A stretch of DNA of 64,000 bases from assembly GCA_025738555.1 (NCBI GenBank), contig JAOVFP010000006.1:3658001-3722000 (forward strand), written 5' to 3'. Numbering within the stretch: position 1 is the stretch's first letter; each line of letters starts with the position of its first letter. Origin of the DNA: Cyathus striatus. Taxonomy: Eukaryota; Basidiomycota; Agaricomycetes; Agaricales; Nidulariaceae. This document shows positions 44,641 to 58,322 of the stretch, in pieces. A model generated the notes under the pieces. It ran no database searches. It worked only from the letters and a program-made list of their open reading frames with translations, and had not been told where the DNA came from. The position numbers were made by a program, and so were the translations under genes.

Positions 44641-44702
44641 TAAAAATGGCTCCAGCAGGAGTGAGTGAACATCCGGTTAGGGTCCACATGTGCAGGTGTA
44701 AT

Positions 44703-46460
44703 GTATATGTCTTATCTTCCTTGCTTTCTTCTCTAGGTGTTTCTTATACCCCCTCTTCACCATCGACCATCTTCTGTTATACTTCCTCTATCCTTCCTTC
44801 CTTTCTGTTAGCTCATCAATGCACCACCTCCCTTCCCCCACTTCATTTCCATCCCATCCCATCCCTCCCCTCCCCTCCCCTCCCCTCAAGGCCTCACAGG
44901 CCTCGCACCTTTTACATCCACTACATAACTTCTTTATTCACATCCCAACTCTTCCTTTCTCCTCTCCCATTATTGAACCACACTAACAACTTCCAACAGA
45001 ATGCCCTTCACATGCACAACATAGAATGCAAATGGCAAAATCAAGTATCAAACATCAAGCCCTCTTCCACTAGTACACAACAGGCCTAGGAAGTCAACCA
45101 AACAATTGTAGCTAATGCATGCTAGCCTGGAGAATAAATCATTCTGTAACCTGTTGCTGGGAGGATGAGTGTGTTGGGTAAGGCAGGGTACAGGTCAAGG
45201 ACAGAAGTGTAAGCACACCTCTTGTTTTGTTTCATTTCATCTTCATTCTCTACTGTCTTCATCTCTTTCCTCTGCCTTACACCCCCAAGCTTCTTCATCT
45301 CGACGTGCTGTCTTATTATATCCTCCTTTTGAGTCTACTTGCACCCTCTCTAGCTCACTCATCATGAACATATACATCAATCCTGCACACACAGTCTACA
45401 GCCAGCATGAAACGAATATAGGATTGGTATCAGATGAGAAGGTATGATGAGTTTCCATTCCCATGTTATGTTCTTCTTGCTTCACCCCTTTTGTTCACTT
45501 ACTAACTAATGCCCTCTCCAACTCACACAGCATGAATCTATGTGTCAGTCTCACACATGCTCACTGTGCAGTCGATATGATGCAGCCAGCAAGAGCCATG
45601 AGGCAAACATTTGAATTCATATGGGAGGTATGGGGAGGAACAGAGGTGGGTTGTTCTTCTTTCGCTCATGTGATGTCTTTGTGGTGCGGATGAAGCAGGG
45701 ATTGGGTGGTGCCATGATATCAGCATAGAGCATGTGGACAAATAGCCTTCAAGCTTCTCCGTCTATTCATCCTCTTCTACACCTTTCTCCTTTCCATTTT
45801 GCTCATGTGCTCACACCCTCTCCAGCTCACCCTCAATGAACCCACCTGTCGATCCAATGCATGCATGCTTGTTATGCAGGGTATTCTTGACAACACTGAT
45901 GTTGATATGAGGCATGGATTGCAGCATGCAGGAAGCAATGGTGAACATTGGATTCATATTGGATGGCCCTTGTGCAAGCTGGGAGAAGTGAGAAGGGAGT
46001 AGGGAGGGTGAGTTATTTTGCTTTGGCTCATGCATATGTGGCAGTTTGTTGTGGGGGTGTGGATGGATGGAGACTGGTGGTATGATGTTACCAGGGCAGA
46101 GCATGTGGATGAATAGCTATTGAGTACACATATTGCGTATTCTATCTCGTCTATGAGGCTCCTGCTGACAAGTTTGTATGGTCCTCTTTCAAAGCACCCT
46201 ACACCCTTTCTTTTACGCTTCATTTGTTATTTTTTCTCATAAACCTGAAGCTCATGACCTTTCTAGATGCAATTCATAGCCAGCTTTTCTCATTTTCAAC
46301 ATTGTACAAGCACTTGTTGCCTCATCGCTCAGCTCACACACACCTTTGCATCTGTAGCCATTCTTCTGGGCCAGTACTGGCCTGTGATGACTTGGCTGTG
46401 CCTATGTTGGACTTGTATGGGCTTGCCTATGACTCATTTCTCTGTGATTATCTGATCTAA
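44703..46460 (+). repeat. Long repeat module, copy C (CpG-depleted)
   Basis: Same order of blocks as copies A and B: GTCTTATCTTCCTTGC, CCTCACAGGCCTCGCACCTTTTA, CTTCCAACAG, CTGTTGCTGGGAGGATGAGTG, CCCTCTCCAGCTCACCCTC, GGATTCATATTGGATGGCCC, GCGTATTCTATCTCGTCTATGAGG, and an extension to about 46440 matching 23250-23430. Where copies A and B have CG, this copy mostly has TG or CA. Its left edge truncates the Tnp2 gene. Confidence 0.65.
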
Positions 46461-47169
46461 CTCCTTGGAATTTTCAGATGAGATATCATCATATTGTCCT
46501 AGCTGCATGTGCACAATGTGTTCTTTATTTGTCTCATGATCCCGCTCCATGTACATTTGCATATTTTTAGCACATTTATGATTATCATGTTTGTGAAACT
46601 TCTGTGTGCTATTACTATATCAATACTACAACCAGTTGTTTGTGATTTTCAGTGTGACACCCATGAACCACTGTTCAAATGTCAGTGCAATATGACAAAT
46701 TGCATTTATTCATGTAAATGTCTGTGAGTGATGCTTGTAACTGAAATATTTGACCTGAAGTTCATCATCTCAAAATATCCATGTTCAAAACTGGTTATGA
46801 TGCATGATAGATGATAATTTGTTCAAGTTCATGGCCCCTGGTGATGGGTGACAGAACAGTTGGTCAGTAAAGTTCTCCATCTGTGCCTGGAGCAAGATAT
46901 ACATAGCAGTTATAAAAGAGAGCCTAATGAGATTGAACTGTTCTTTCCCCCCATCACTGAGAACTTTGACACTTTAAACTTGAACCTAAAAACTCAACTA
47001 CAACTATAAGCAAATTTAAATTATGGCACCAGCACTTACTTCTACTAGTGAAATGTTCAAAATGCACAAAATACAAACATTCAGCATTCAACTTTGAATG
47101 CTCCTGGCAGAGATTTGATTATAAATAATGAAATATCAAAAAATGACATTCAAGCAAAGCTTAGCTTGC
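46461..47169. other. Non-coding stretch before the NLR gene
   Basis: No gene recognised. 47100-47210 may hold the 5' end of the NLR gene (QAKLSLLKVMKDIMFHIA frame). Confidence 0.45.
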
Positions 47170-50100
47170 TAAAGGTCATGAAGGACATTATGTTCCATAT
47201 TGCATGGAAGGAACAAGAGAGAAAGTGTAAATCAAATAACTAATACATATATAATCAACTGTTGTCTTGTAGACAAGTCCACACCAAACATAATGTGGAT
47301 CACTGGATATCCAGGTGCTGGAAAGTCAGCAATTGCTTCCACTATGGTTTCCAAGCTTTCTGAGTCTCAGAGTCTCATTGGCTATCACTTCTTCAAAAGG
47401 GATGATGCATTTTTAAGTGATCCCTGCACTGTGTGGCACACCACAGCTGCTACTATAGCTTCCAAACATGTCACTATTGCTGAAGTTATGGCAATGAAGC
47501 TTAATAATACTTTCAGAATTCAAGATATTAAATGGCACTTTGATAACCTTATTCATATGATCTTTAGAGACCATTTGGATAAATTAAATAATCCTGTTAT
47601 GGTCATTGATGCATTGGATGAATGTAAAAGATCAGCTGACATGCATATTTTCTTGAGCACTTTGTATTCTTGGTCTAAATTTCCAAAAAATTGCAAAATC
47701 ATAATTACAAGCAGACCTGGCTACAAGCCAGATATTCTCAGGAATGATGAACTATGCATTGACTATGAATTAGAAATTGGCTATAATGCTGGGTCAGAAA
47801 CAAATAATGACATCATTTATTATCTTAAAATAAATTTGAGGAAACATATGACTGGTTGGACTGGAAACCAGATGAACAAGATTTACATAAAGTGGCACAA
47901 AATGCAGCTGGATTGTCTATTTATGCCTCTACAATTTTTGAATACATCACCTCAGAGGAACAGGAGCAAATAATTCCAAGGAAAAAACTGGACAATATTC
48001 TGAACAGCCAGGAAGATGGCACAGGTTCTGGTATTGATAACTTGTATATGCAAATTCTAAGCACATCTTTCAAAACCTGGAGTACCAATGACAAACTCAT
48101 GGTTCAAAATGTTCTGACCATTATAATACTCACAAAGGTTCCATTAAAGATAAATGATATACAGCATTTCATTGGAGAAAATGATGATAAATATCTAAAT
48201 GATATTATTAGGTCAATTTTGAAGCATTTAAAATCAGTGGTGTCTATGGATAAAGGAAAAGTGGTTATGAGACACTTATCATTTGTAGAATTTTTAATGA
48301 GAAGATGTCAAATTGAGGACTATAAAATTGATAAGAATATTGCTTCAGTGGAGTTAGTAAAGACAATGTATAAAATACTAAATAATAAGCTGATCTTCAA
48401 TATATGCAATTTAGAAACTTCATACAAAAAAAAGATGATGTGAATGACTTGGCTGAAAGAATTGAGCAATCTATACCAGGTCATTTTCAATACTGCTGCA
48501 TGTACTGGCTTCTGCATGAGATTGAAATATGTGAAATAGAAAATAGAACTGATGTAGAACAGCAATTCATTACTTTTTTGCATTACAAATTTTTGTACTG
48601 GCTAGAAGTTATGAGTTTAATAAACAAAATTCCTGAGGCCTTGGGATATCTAAATGAATTATTAAACATTTATCATAATGTAAGTAAATCAAAATGATGT
48701 TACAGCATTTACTAAATTTAACTATAGAATAATAAAAAAGTAGAGGAGTTTATTACTGATGCTATTGAATTCATTAGGCATTTTTACATTCCAATCACAA
48801 CAAGTGCACCACACATATATCTGTCTGCACTGCCATTTTCACCACAAAGATCAGTAATTCTCAATCAGTATAGAAATAAAGTTGGAAATACACTAATGTG
48901 ATTGGGAAACATAGAGTCAGACTGGATTTATAAAGGAAAAAAAGTTTACCACTATCAATCTGAAGTTCTATGTGTTGTATTCTCCAAATGTGGAAATCAG
49001 ATTCTTGCTGGTTTAAAAAACAATAACATTGGTATATGGGATATTACAACTGAAAAAATTATTTCTGGTCCATTTGAAGGTCATACAAATTGGATTACAT
49101 CTGTACCATATTCTCCAGATGGAAAGGAAGTGGTATCTGGTTCATTTGACAAAACTGTCAGAATATGGAATGTGGAAAATGGCACAATAGCTGCAGGTCC
49201 ATTTGAAGGTCACAAACATTATGTCTCATCTGTAGCATTTTCTCCAGATGGGAAGCAAGTGGTATCTGGTTCATATGACAAAACTGTGAGAATATGGGAT
49301 GTAGAGAGTGCTACAATTGCTGCTGATCCATTTGAAGGTCACACAGATTGGGTCAATTCTGTAACATTTTCTCCAGATGGAAAGCATGTGGTATCTTGCT
49401 CAAATGACAATACTGTTATAATATGGGATGTGGAGAGTGGCAAAATTTCTGCTGGTCCATTTTGGGAACAGATAATAAATGAACAAACTACTCAAGATGG
49501 AATGAAACTGATATCAAATGGTGTAACATCAGTAGTAATTTCTCCAGATGGAAAGAAAGTACTATCTGGGTCAATTGACACAAGAGTGAGAATATGGGAT
49601 GTGAAAACTGGCACAATTGTTGCTCATCCATTTATAGGTCACACATATGAAGTTACATCAGTAGCATTTTCTCCTAATGGAAAGTTAGTTATATCTGGCT
49701 CTGGTGACAAAACTGTGAGAATATGGAATGTGGAAACTGGTGCACTTTCTGCTGGTCCATTTGAAGATCACACACATGGGGTAACATCTGTATCATTTTC
49801 TCCAGATGGAAAGTGGGTGGTATCAGGTTCAGATGACAAAACTGTGAGAATATGGGATGTGAAAAATGACATAATTTCTGCTGGTTCATTTGAAGGTCAT
49901 GCACATCATGTCACATCTGTAGCATTTTCTCCAGATGATAAACATGTAGTATCTAGCTCATGGGACAGAACTGTGAGAATATGGGATGTGGGGAGTGGCA
50001 AAATTTCTGTTGGTCCATTTGAAGGTAACAAACATTATGTTTCATCTGTAGTGTTCTCTCCAAATGGAAAGAAAGTGGTATCTGGCTCATGGGATAAAAC

Positions 50101-51300
50101 TGTGAGAATATGGGATGTAGAGAGTGCCACAATGACTGCTGGTCAGTTTGAGAGTCACACAAGTCAAGTCACATCTGTAGCATTCTCTCCTAATGGAAAG
50201 CAAGTAGTATCTGGCTCAGATGACAATACTGTGATAATATGGGATGTGGAGAGTGGTACAATAGCTACTGGTCATTGTCTCCTCTGTGGCATTTCTCCAG
50301 ATGGAAAGCATGTGATATCTGGTTCTTATGACACAACTGTGAGAATATGGGAGATAGAGAGTGCCACAATTGCTGCTGGTCTATTGAAAGATCACACACT
50401 TGAAGTCACATCTGTAGCATATTCTCCAGATGGAAAGCAAGTGGTATCTGGTTCATGGGACAAAACTGTGAGAATATGGGATGTAGAGAGTGGAACAATT
50501 TCTGCTGGTCCATTAGAAGGTCATACAGATAAGGTCACATCTGTAGCATTTTCTCCACATGGAAATCTAGTGGTATCTGGTTCAAATGACAAACCTGTGA
50601 GAATATGGGATGTGAGTAATGGCACAATTGTTGCTGGTCCATTTAAAGGGCACACAGATGGTGTTACATCTGTAGCATTTTCTCCAGATGGAAGAAAAAT
50701 GGTATCTGGCTCATTAGACAACACTGTAAGAATATGGGATGTGGAAAGTAACATGATTGCAACTGCAAAATTTGAAAGAAAACAAGATATTTTCAGATAT
50801 GTAACAATTTCTCCAGATATAACACAATTGGTATCTGGCTCAGATGATAAAACTATGACTATACCAACCTTTTTGAATGGAATGCCAGAAAAATTGGATA
50901 TGAACAAACATTGTATCAGGTTAGTATTTTTTATTATATATAATATTGTTGCTATGCTGAATTATTTTCAGAAAATTGCAGTTGACATCAGGTATTCCAT
51001 GTCCCCTGAGAATTAATTAATGTTATGTTTACTAACTGTCTTTGCAATATAGTTCATCTAAAAAAATTAATAACAATTGGTGGATCATCCATATATATGA
51101 CAACTCATGATAATGGCTGGGTTCAAGACAAGGATGGAAATATACTATTTTGGGTACCTGATTACTTAAGATCAGTTCTATGTGATTTTGACACAATTTT
51201 CATCATTGGTAAACCTACTATATGCAGATTAAGTCTCTCAAGATTTCACTGCGGGCCTGATTGGATAAATTGTCTTATTACTGAGACAAGAACACATTAG
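47170..51300 (+). pseudogene. NACHT-WD40 (NLR-like) protein, pseudogene
   Basis: Fungal STAND/NLR-type non-self-recognition protein. Upstream of the NTPase an MEGTRE motif is visible but one frame off, perhaps across an intron at about 47226-47273. NACHT: Walker A GYPGAGKSAIAS near 47311, Walker B PVMVIDALDEC near 47595, KIIITSRP near 47695. A winged-helix/helical region follows to 48680, a 48-nt intron (48680-48727), then 15 WD40 repeats of 43 residues (48950-50870; VTSVAFSPDGK..VSGS..KTVRIWDVESGTI). After introns 50920-50971 and 50992-51052 comes a conserved tail THDNGWVQDKDGNILFWVPDYLR...DWINC ending TAG 51298-51300. Lesions: frame slips near 47855 and at an A8 run near 48425, and TGA 48899-48901 between the two halves (CGA expected). 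The WD40 half is otherwise open. No N-terminal HET or other effector domain was found. Confidence 0.88.
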
Positions 51301-53135
51301 TTTAGTAGATGTATGGCATCACTAGTAGTATTACCATAATCTACATGCCAATATAGGTTGGCTAGGACACTGTATGTAGAAGCTGTAAACTGTATATTTA
51401 TACACGTGGTATCCAAAAGTAATGGCAAACAACAACAATTCCCACACATAATTAGAATGGTTTCTTGCATCATTTGAGGTATAACACATTATACACAGCT
51501 CGGAATGTCTCATAAATTCGGTTGTGCATTCTATATAGTGTGAAGTATGTGCATGAAAAATTAGGGACGTACTTAGTATCTTGGTGGTATGGTATAAGCT
51601 ATTTTTGTATAAGGCTGCATTTTATTCAAGGAAATCATATATTGACAAGCAAAACATTTTAGGAGTTATAAAATTGTTTAAAATTTCTCTGAGACATTAC
51701 TTGTATATCAAATAACATATCCTCCACATTATTTAGCAATTGCTTCATTATTGCGCTGAAAATGAGAGTGATAAGTTGGATCACACATAGCTGACATCTG
51801 TATTTCATCTCTTGCCAGTAGATATCTTCCTATATCTGAGTAAATACCATACTTTCCTTACAGGACTATTCTGAAGCATAAATTATAAATATGTTTATGA
51901 ATTTATATTGAGATACAGAGGTCCATATAACTATTAAACATTCGATTTCTAATTCACTCAGATCTGACAAATAGGAAGTTTCAGATAAATATCATTATAT
52001 CTCGGTATACACTTACATTTATCTTTTAATATTTTAATAGATTATACTGTATATACAGCACGTAGTATATCCGAAATCTCATGTAGATCTATCATGAATA
52101 ACAACTCCTGTAGGCTACTTAGTAAGTTGTATGATACAGACATAGTTGGTGAATTAGATTGTGTATATCATGGCATTAAATACGTTCAGTGCTTCGTAAA
52201 CTTACATACAAGTAGAATACAACGGGTTAAATATGTATACAAAATTTAAAGTTGGTCCGCACAGGGAGTAATGTACTACAAGCTAATTAATGCGAGAACA
52301 CCTTGCATTCTGGGTGGGAAAAATGCATGGTTGCCATCATTTTTGGCGATCATGTGTATATGGTCTCTGTAACACTGGGAATTGCCAACTGCATTGGCAA
52401 GAACCTTACTTGACTTTGAATGATAAACAGTAGTGGTTTGGAGCACACAAGTCATGTGTTGTTAGTTCTACAAGTACAGTATATAGGCACATTTCAAGAT
52501 ATGAGAGATAATATATAAAAGAATAGAGCAGGCAAGCAGCAAAGCCCACTACACTAGACTACACTCTTTGACAGAGATCTCCTTGAAAGAACAAGTCTTT
52601 TTATTTATTTTATGTTTCCCATAGCTAAAAATGTAGGTACATTATACAGTCCTACACACAGGTGAAAACCACTGTAAGGTAATTAAAAAATTAGTCATTG
52701 TTACTCAAAAAATCTACAACATCACCTGCATGTGTAGCATCAGCAGACTAAATACCAGTGGACTGATGAGCAAGAAGGCAACACAGATGAATATACAACA
52801 ACCAGAATGCAAATCAATGTATGTTGCTTATGTCTCAGCTGAATGTGTTGGGACTAATGAGGAAAGTGGAGGGTGCAGGTTTGGAATTATATGATAACAA
52901 ACATTGAGGATATGAAATAATGAAATGATTGTTTGTGACTTCAAGTAGCTATTGGGCAAGATGATTCACAATTCAGGAAAACAATTGTACAATAACTGAG
53001 TGTTTGAGAGTTAACAAGGGTTGAAGACTTGCAAGCCAAGTAAAAGCAATAGCATACCAGAGAGGACATGGGGGGTGGGATGGCAACAAGTTGTTGAAGC
53101 CTTAGTGTAGCACATATGTCATTATGGTGATAGGT
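51301..53135. other. AT-rich gene-free region
   Basis: No gene recognised. It contains the first of four copies of the AGCA.AGCCCACTAC motif (52531). Confidence 0.55.
52531..52553 (+). repeat. Conserved 23-bp motif, copy 1
   Basis: Reads GCAAGCAGCAAAGCCCACTA and follows TATATAAAAGAATAGAGCAG, which looks like a TATA-containing core promoter. Related copies at 54250, 56005 and 59204. Confidence 0.55.
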
Positions 53136-53406
53136 ACTGTACTATTTCAACCAACTGTTCACATCAATTGGAGTGTGATGGTCTGAACCTCTGTTTGATA
53201 GTCACCAAAATGTGTGACCAACATTGTGCACTGTTCACAATGAACACCAAAATCTTAGGATAACCTATAAGAACCTTGTAAGAGCCCTATAATTTTTCCT
53301 TGTACCTCTGTTTGTGCCTCACTGTGACCTGTGATGACATACCTCAACTGTTCTGTTCAAGGACTGATGTGACACATGACTGAACAGTTGGTTGAAATAG
53401 TACAGT
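53136..53406. mobile_element. 271-bp MITE with perfect 26-bp TIRs
   Basis: ACTGTACTATTTCAACC...TGTTCA at 53136-53161 is exactly inverted at 53381-53406. No coding. I could not define a target duplication, so the superfamily is open. Confidence 0.8.
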
Positions 53407-54249
53407 AATGAGTAATCATTTGTGAAGTTAATGACATGATGTTATATCCATGTCTGGATATACTGTGCTGATGATACCAAAGGTTCCCATGTGGCCTTCC
53501 AACATACCCAGTCCATTCCTGGAATGTACCCACTATGGGTTTATGTCTTCCAACATTTCCACCTGGGTCCTAACCCAGAACCCATTGGGTTTTCCTTCAG
53601 GTATCCCAGATACATAGTTTCTCCTATGATGGCCTCACCACATCATTATATTATTACTCCTCTCTTCCATTCTTACTTGTATATTTCATTATGGTCAATG
53701 TAGTTTAGTTCTTTATTCTTCATTCTGAGCATGTCTTTTGCACCCTACTCCACTTTGCCCAGACTTTATCTCTTACCTATCTCTTTGACTTCTACTTAGT
53801 ATTATGCTTCCACATTTGTACCTATAGGTTCCTACTTAGTATATATAGTCTTCCAGATGTACTAGTAGTCTTCAGTATTGGTATCAACTCCATACACTTC
53901 TTCCTACTCTTAAGTTCCGAAACCCACTCCAGGTTTTCCTTTGGGTTTCTCTCCCACTGTCTAGTGTAGTGGTGAAGCCTCTTCTCATACTCTGGAACAT
54001 TTCCTTTCATTGTATATTGTCCATCATGAAATATGAACCATTCCCCGGGGATATCCAGGCAGCACAGCACATACACTGAAGCCACAGTTCATTCCCACAC
54101 TTCCACTCTACATTCCACACCCATACTCACTTTGGGTTTCCATTATAGTTCTCCTGTGCCCTCTGGGTGTCTTTGCATCCACTTCTAAGTAGGAAGGGTA
54201 TCAGTACATAACACATGAACATATATTGTATAATAAAGATATAAGGCCA

Positions 54250-54272
54250 GCAAGTGGCACAGCCCACTACCT
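54250..54272 (+). repeat. Conserved 23-bp motif, copy 2
   Basis: Reads GCAAGTGGCACAGCCCACTA then CCT, preceded by AATAAAGATATAAGGCCA. Confidence 0.55.
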
Positions 54273-55880
54273 CTACACCTTATCTGTATTCTCCCAATCA
54301 TCAACCTATTCTGCTGAGATATAGGCCTGAGTTGCTCAGTTGACAGACGCCAGTTGTCACATCCACCTTTAATATATCACTATCAGCTTTGACACCCACC
54401 TCAGGCTATGCGAGATGTTTTCATTTGCACTCAGAACACCTTATTCAATGAAAAGGTCAAGAATGTTAACTGATTTTGTTGGAAGCCAATGGGAGCAATG
54501 TCATTACAGAAATTGACTCGGCTATGAATTGATGTGTAACTGCAGTGTAAGCCACAAAAGAAGAGTGACCATCAGAATGCTGCAGTTTTAAATGAGAAAG
54601 AAAAACATGTAAGATACTATAGTTTATGTACCATTTGTTGCACACAATCCAACCAAGTGGAGGGGCATTGGTCATGATGTGGTATATTCATAGTGCCAAG
54701 TGCAGAGATTGTGAATGTCAGAGATTATCAAGGAGAATATGTACATATAGTACTTGTATTGATGGTAGGTATCTTCATGACCCTGTATGTGTCGACACCA
54801 TACAGTGTCTTTTCATCATACTATCTCAGGTGTCCCCAACCATACAATAATACTTCCCTACATTGAAGTATGCAATCTTCTCTATCCCTTCTGAACATGC
54901 TCAAATCCTGTAAAAAGTGGCAGAGATGTGTTGAGTTTGACATAGTTCACCTTCATTGCAATGCAAGAGGCTAGAGGTAATGGTGAATGAAGGGATGGAT
55001 GTAGGATGCGAGCATGGGATGGGCATGCATGGTGGTGGGGGGTAGGACTATGTTCGTAGCCTTCAAGGGGTATTGATGAAGTCAAACTTGAAGAGAAGAA
55101 TGGTGGGGAAGGTGGTGAGAGGGAACTAGCAGAGTGGGGGGGAGCTGGGCTGCTTTAAATACAGCTTCTGACTGTAGGCTGATAACACAAAAGTTTCAAG
55201 CTGAATGAGCATACATCTAACTATACATTGTGTTAATACCTCCAAGTATATCATTGTGTATCATAAGAAAATGTGACGTACCTCATCTACCAGCCCTACA
55301 GGCTCTTCAAAGCTTTCATGCCTCATGTGATCCTCTACAATGTTGTTAGGGAAGTGTGTTATTGTAGGAGGGTGCCTGGACAATCAATTACAGATAGCAC
55401 AATATTAACCTATTTATCCCTCTGGTCAACATACAATCTCAAACACAAGAAATGAAACAACATGTACAAAAGTCACAATAACCCTGCTGTTTCACCTGCT
55501 CCATATGCATCCCTCAACAAATTGCTAGCACATGCCTGAGCAACATGTTGCCTATGTCGCACAGTCATGCAAGACAGTGGCAATTCGATTTGACACCATT
55601 GTCTTGATCCAGCATAAGAGAGAGGAGGGAGGAGGGGGGCTGAAAGATGTGGTGTTGGTGGTGTTGCTGCTTGATCCACCAATGATGATGACATAAGGAG
55701 GGTGGTGCTGAAGGATGCAATGCCCTGAGGAATGTATAGAAAAACAATGTACAGGATAATATATGATCAAAGCAAAATGAGAACCATGAAGATAGGGACA
55801 GTGAGGAAGACGATGACCAGAAATCAATTCAGTGCTAGTGATCTGTCAACCAGCCAATCACACACCATAAAAAGTCTTCA

Positions 55881-55988
55881 GCCAATCATATTGCCAGAAA
55901 GTGAGATCCCGAATGCCGATCCACAAATTGACTTATAGGGAAATCCAAACCACCCTATAACCCAACTACCTTAAAAGGTAGTGGGAAT
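55881..55988 (+). repeat. Dispersed repeat with ACCTTAAAAGGT palindrome, copy 1
   Basis: Shares with 58217-58322 the order GCCAATCA, GTGAGATCCC, GATCCACAAATTG, GGGAAATCCAAACC and TACCTTAAAAGGTAGT. Followed within 20 bp by motif copy 3. Confidence 0.6.
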
Positions 55989-56004
55989 AAAAAAAATAGG
56001 GTGA

Positions 56005-56027
56005 GCAAGCAGCACAGCCCACTACCT
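56005..56027 (+). repeat. Conserved 23-bp motif, copy 3
   Basis: Reads GCAAGCAGCACAGCCCACTA then CCT, 17 bp after the ACCTTAAAAGGT repeat. Confidence 0.55.
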
Positions 56028-58216
56028 GTTAAAAAATTGATTAAATTAAATAAGTTTGGAAAGAACTTATTAATTATCAGAAAATGTATATAGCAGGAAG
56101 AGTAGTATTATGAAGACACATGGGCTGTGGGGTGTGGATCTGTCTTACCACTCCTGTTGCACTGTCTGTTCCCACCATCCATTCATAGGTTGTGTTTTTG
56201 ATGACACCTTCCACATTTGGATCCATTTCACATACCAGGAGCTTGAAATCTACACTGTCAGACCCATTCTTGAAGGAAAGAAGTTCCATTCTCAGTTCAA
56301 TGGGGCAGCTGTATTCTGCAACTTTGGCATGGTAGATTGTTCAAGGCAATTCTGACTGAGCATAACTGGATTTAACTATAAGGGATATGTCATAAGTGTG
56401 GGCCATTGATGCACTGAATTTGTGATTTGTAGTTAAATAAGACAAATATATTTCATGATACCTAACTAATCATCCCAAATCACAGACTGTAAGTTCAAGG
56501 GAGAGAAAACACAGATAATGCATAAACTAATATAAAAGTGGTAAACTAAAGAGTCAAAACTTCTCAAATACAAAATTACTCAGTTCAAGTAATGTTCAAT
56601 TTCATTCTATTTCCAATGTATTACACTCCTAGAGTGGAAGGAACCTAGGATTTCTCCTGAGGTGCTTGCTTTTCCTGCTCATTCTTGTCCTCCTTATATA
56701 TCTTTTTACAAATAAAACTGTACAGTACCTATATATGGAAAGGAACTACTCTAGACTACTTTATATGATGACATAATGTTGTTTCCAACATATTGACCAT
56801 GCAGGAGCAACAACACATGTGGAATTCCATGTGGTAGATCAAACAGCAGGATAATTTCGGAGTACAAGTATGAAGTCACATGACTTGCTCCAGGCTGCAA
56901 GTATCACAGTAACCAGTTCGGATATAATGGTTCTAATGCCTCATGTTCGATCACATGATAAGAACATGTGTGATGTGTTCTCTTAGGTTTAATCAAGTAC
57001 TGGGTCCATGTACATAGTCTTTTGGACTCTAGTAATTAGATAACACACATCTAGTTGTATTTCCTTTAGTATATATCAATAGATGTTTCTGCTGGCAGCA
57101 CAGGACTCAACTCCAGCTCTCAGATGTCCCATTCCATTGGTAATGTATTCAGAATAGAACACTTTGATTGGCAACTTGGGACTTGCCCCAACCCTTGTAC
57201 TCATGATGTGTATTACTAATACTAAGTTCCAATATTATATGACAAATAGAGAGATTTAACCATTAAATAGTTTTAGGGCATATCAGCCACAGTGCAGGGG
57301 ACATGAAGAGGTGGATGAAGAGGTTTGCAGATGTGGGATTGGTTGGGGGAGCTATTTCAAATTCATGTGTACATTGGATACCCTCAGGGAGCTCATACAT
57401 ATCTGCACCCACCTATATGCCTAATCAGTCTCTTCCAATTACAAACATGAGTACAATTAAACAACATACTACAGAAAACATAGTCTTAAAAACTCTGAAC
57501 CCACAGCTGAATGTCCATCTCATCACTAACTCTACCATTCACTTTCAATAATGTCATAGTGAAACTTGGGCTTCAGCTGCTGATAGAGAAAGTTGCTAAT
57601 GTTTGTGTAGACCACATTCCCAAGCTAAGTAAACCACTGACTGTTGATCCAGAGTGAATTGCATGGATTAGTTCTTGGGAAGGGTGGCTTCAAGGCATCT
57701 ATTTAAGGTGTGTTAGGATAGTGGACAAGTGATGAGGGATGGAATGTGTACCCATGATGGAGGACTCTATGAAAGAAGTCACTACATTCAGACACTCTCT
57801 ATCAACTGTGAAATCTACCCCACTTCAATAACATTTACATTTACACTTTACTATTTCAATGGTTTTTACCTCCAAATATCTGAAGCTTTCCAACTTTTTG
57901 GCAAATCCCCCAAACACTGTAATAATGATAGTGTAAGAGTTGGACTGTGAGACAATGGGAGGGACAGGGATATATGGACTTGGTGGTTGAGACCATCATG
58001 TATTACATGTTGGAATGAGGGGGGAGGAATGAGAGGAATCTAGAGATAAAGATATCAGCAATGTGGTTGAGCCTGAAGGTTGGTGATGCGGCAATGACAT
58101 GTTGACATGAGAGGGGAAGGAGACAGTTGGTGTGGAATAACAGAGCAGGCACTCACATTGATTATAATGAGAGCATGTTATGGTAACTGATCACAAAATA
58201 TCCCAAAAAGGCATCA

Positions 58217-58322
58217 GCCAATCAGATGCTTATAAAATGAGATCCCAAACATGATCCACAAATTGTCTTATTGGGAAATCCAAACCTCCCCAAAACCCCC
58301 TACCTTAAAAGGTAGTAGGAAT
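58217..58322 (+). repeat. Dispersed repeat with ACCTTAAAAGGT palindrome, copy 2
   Basis: Same block order as 55881-55988 at roughly 80 percent by eye. No motif copy follows it. Confidence 0.6.
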
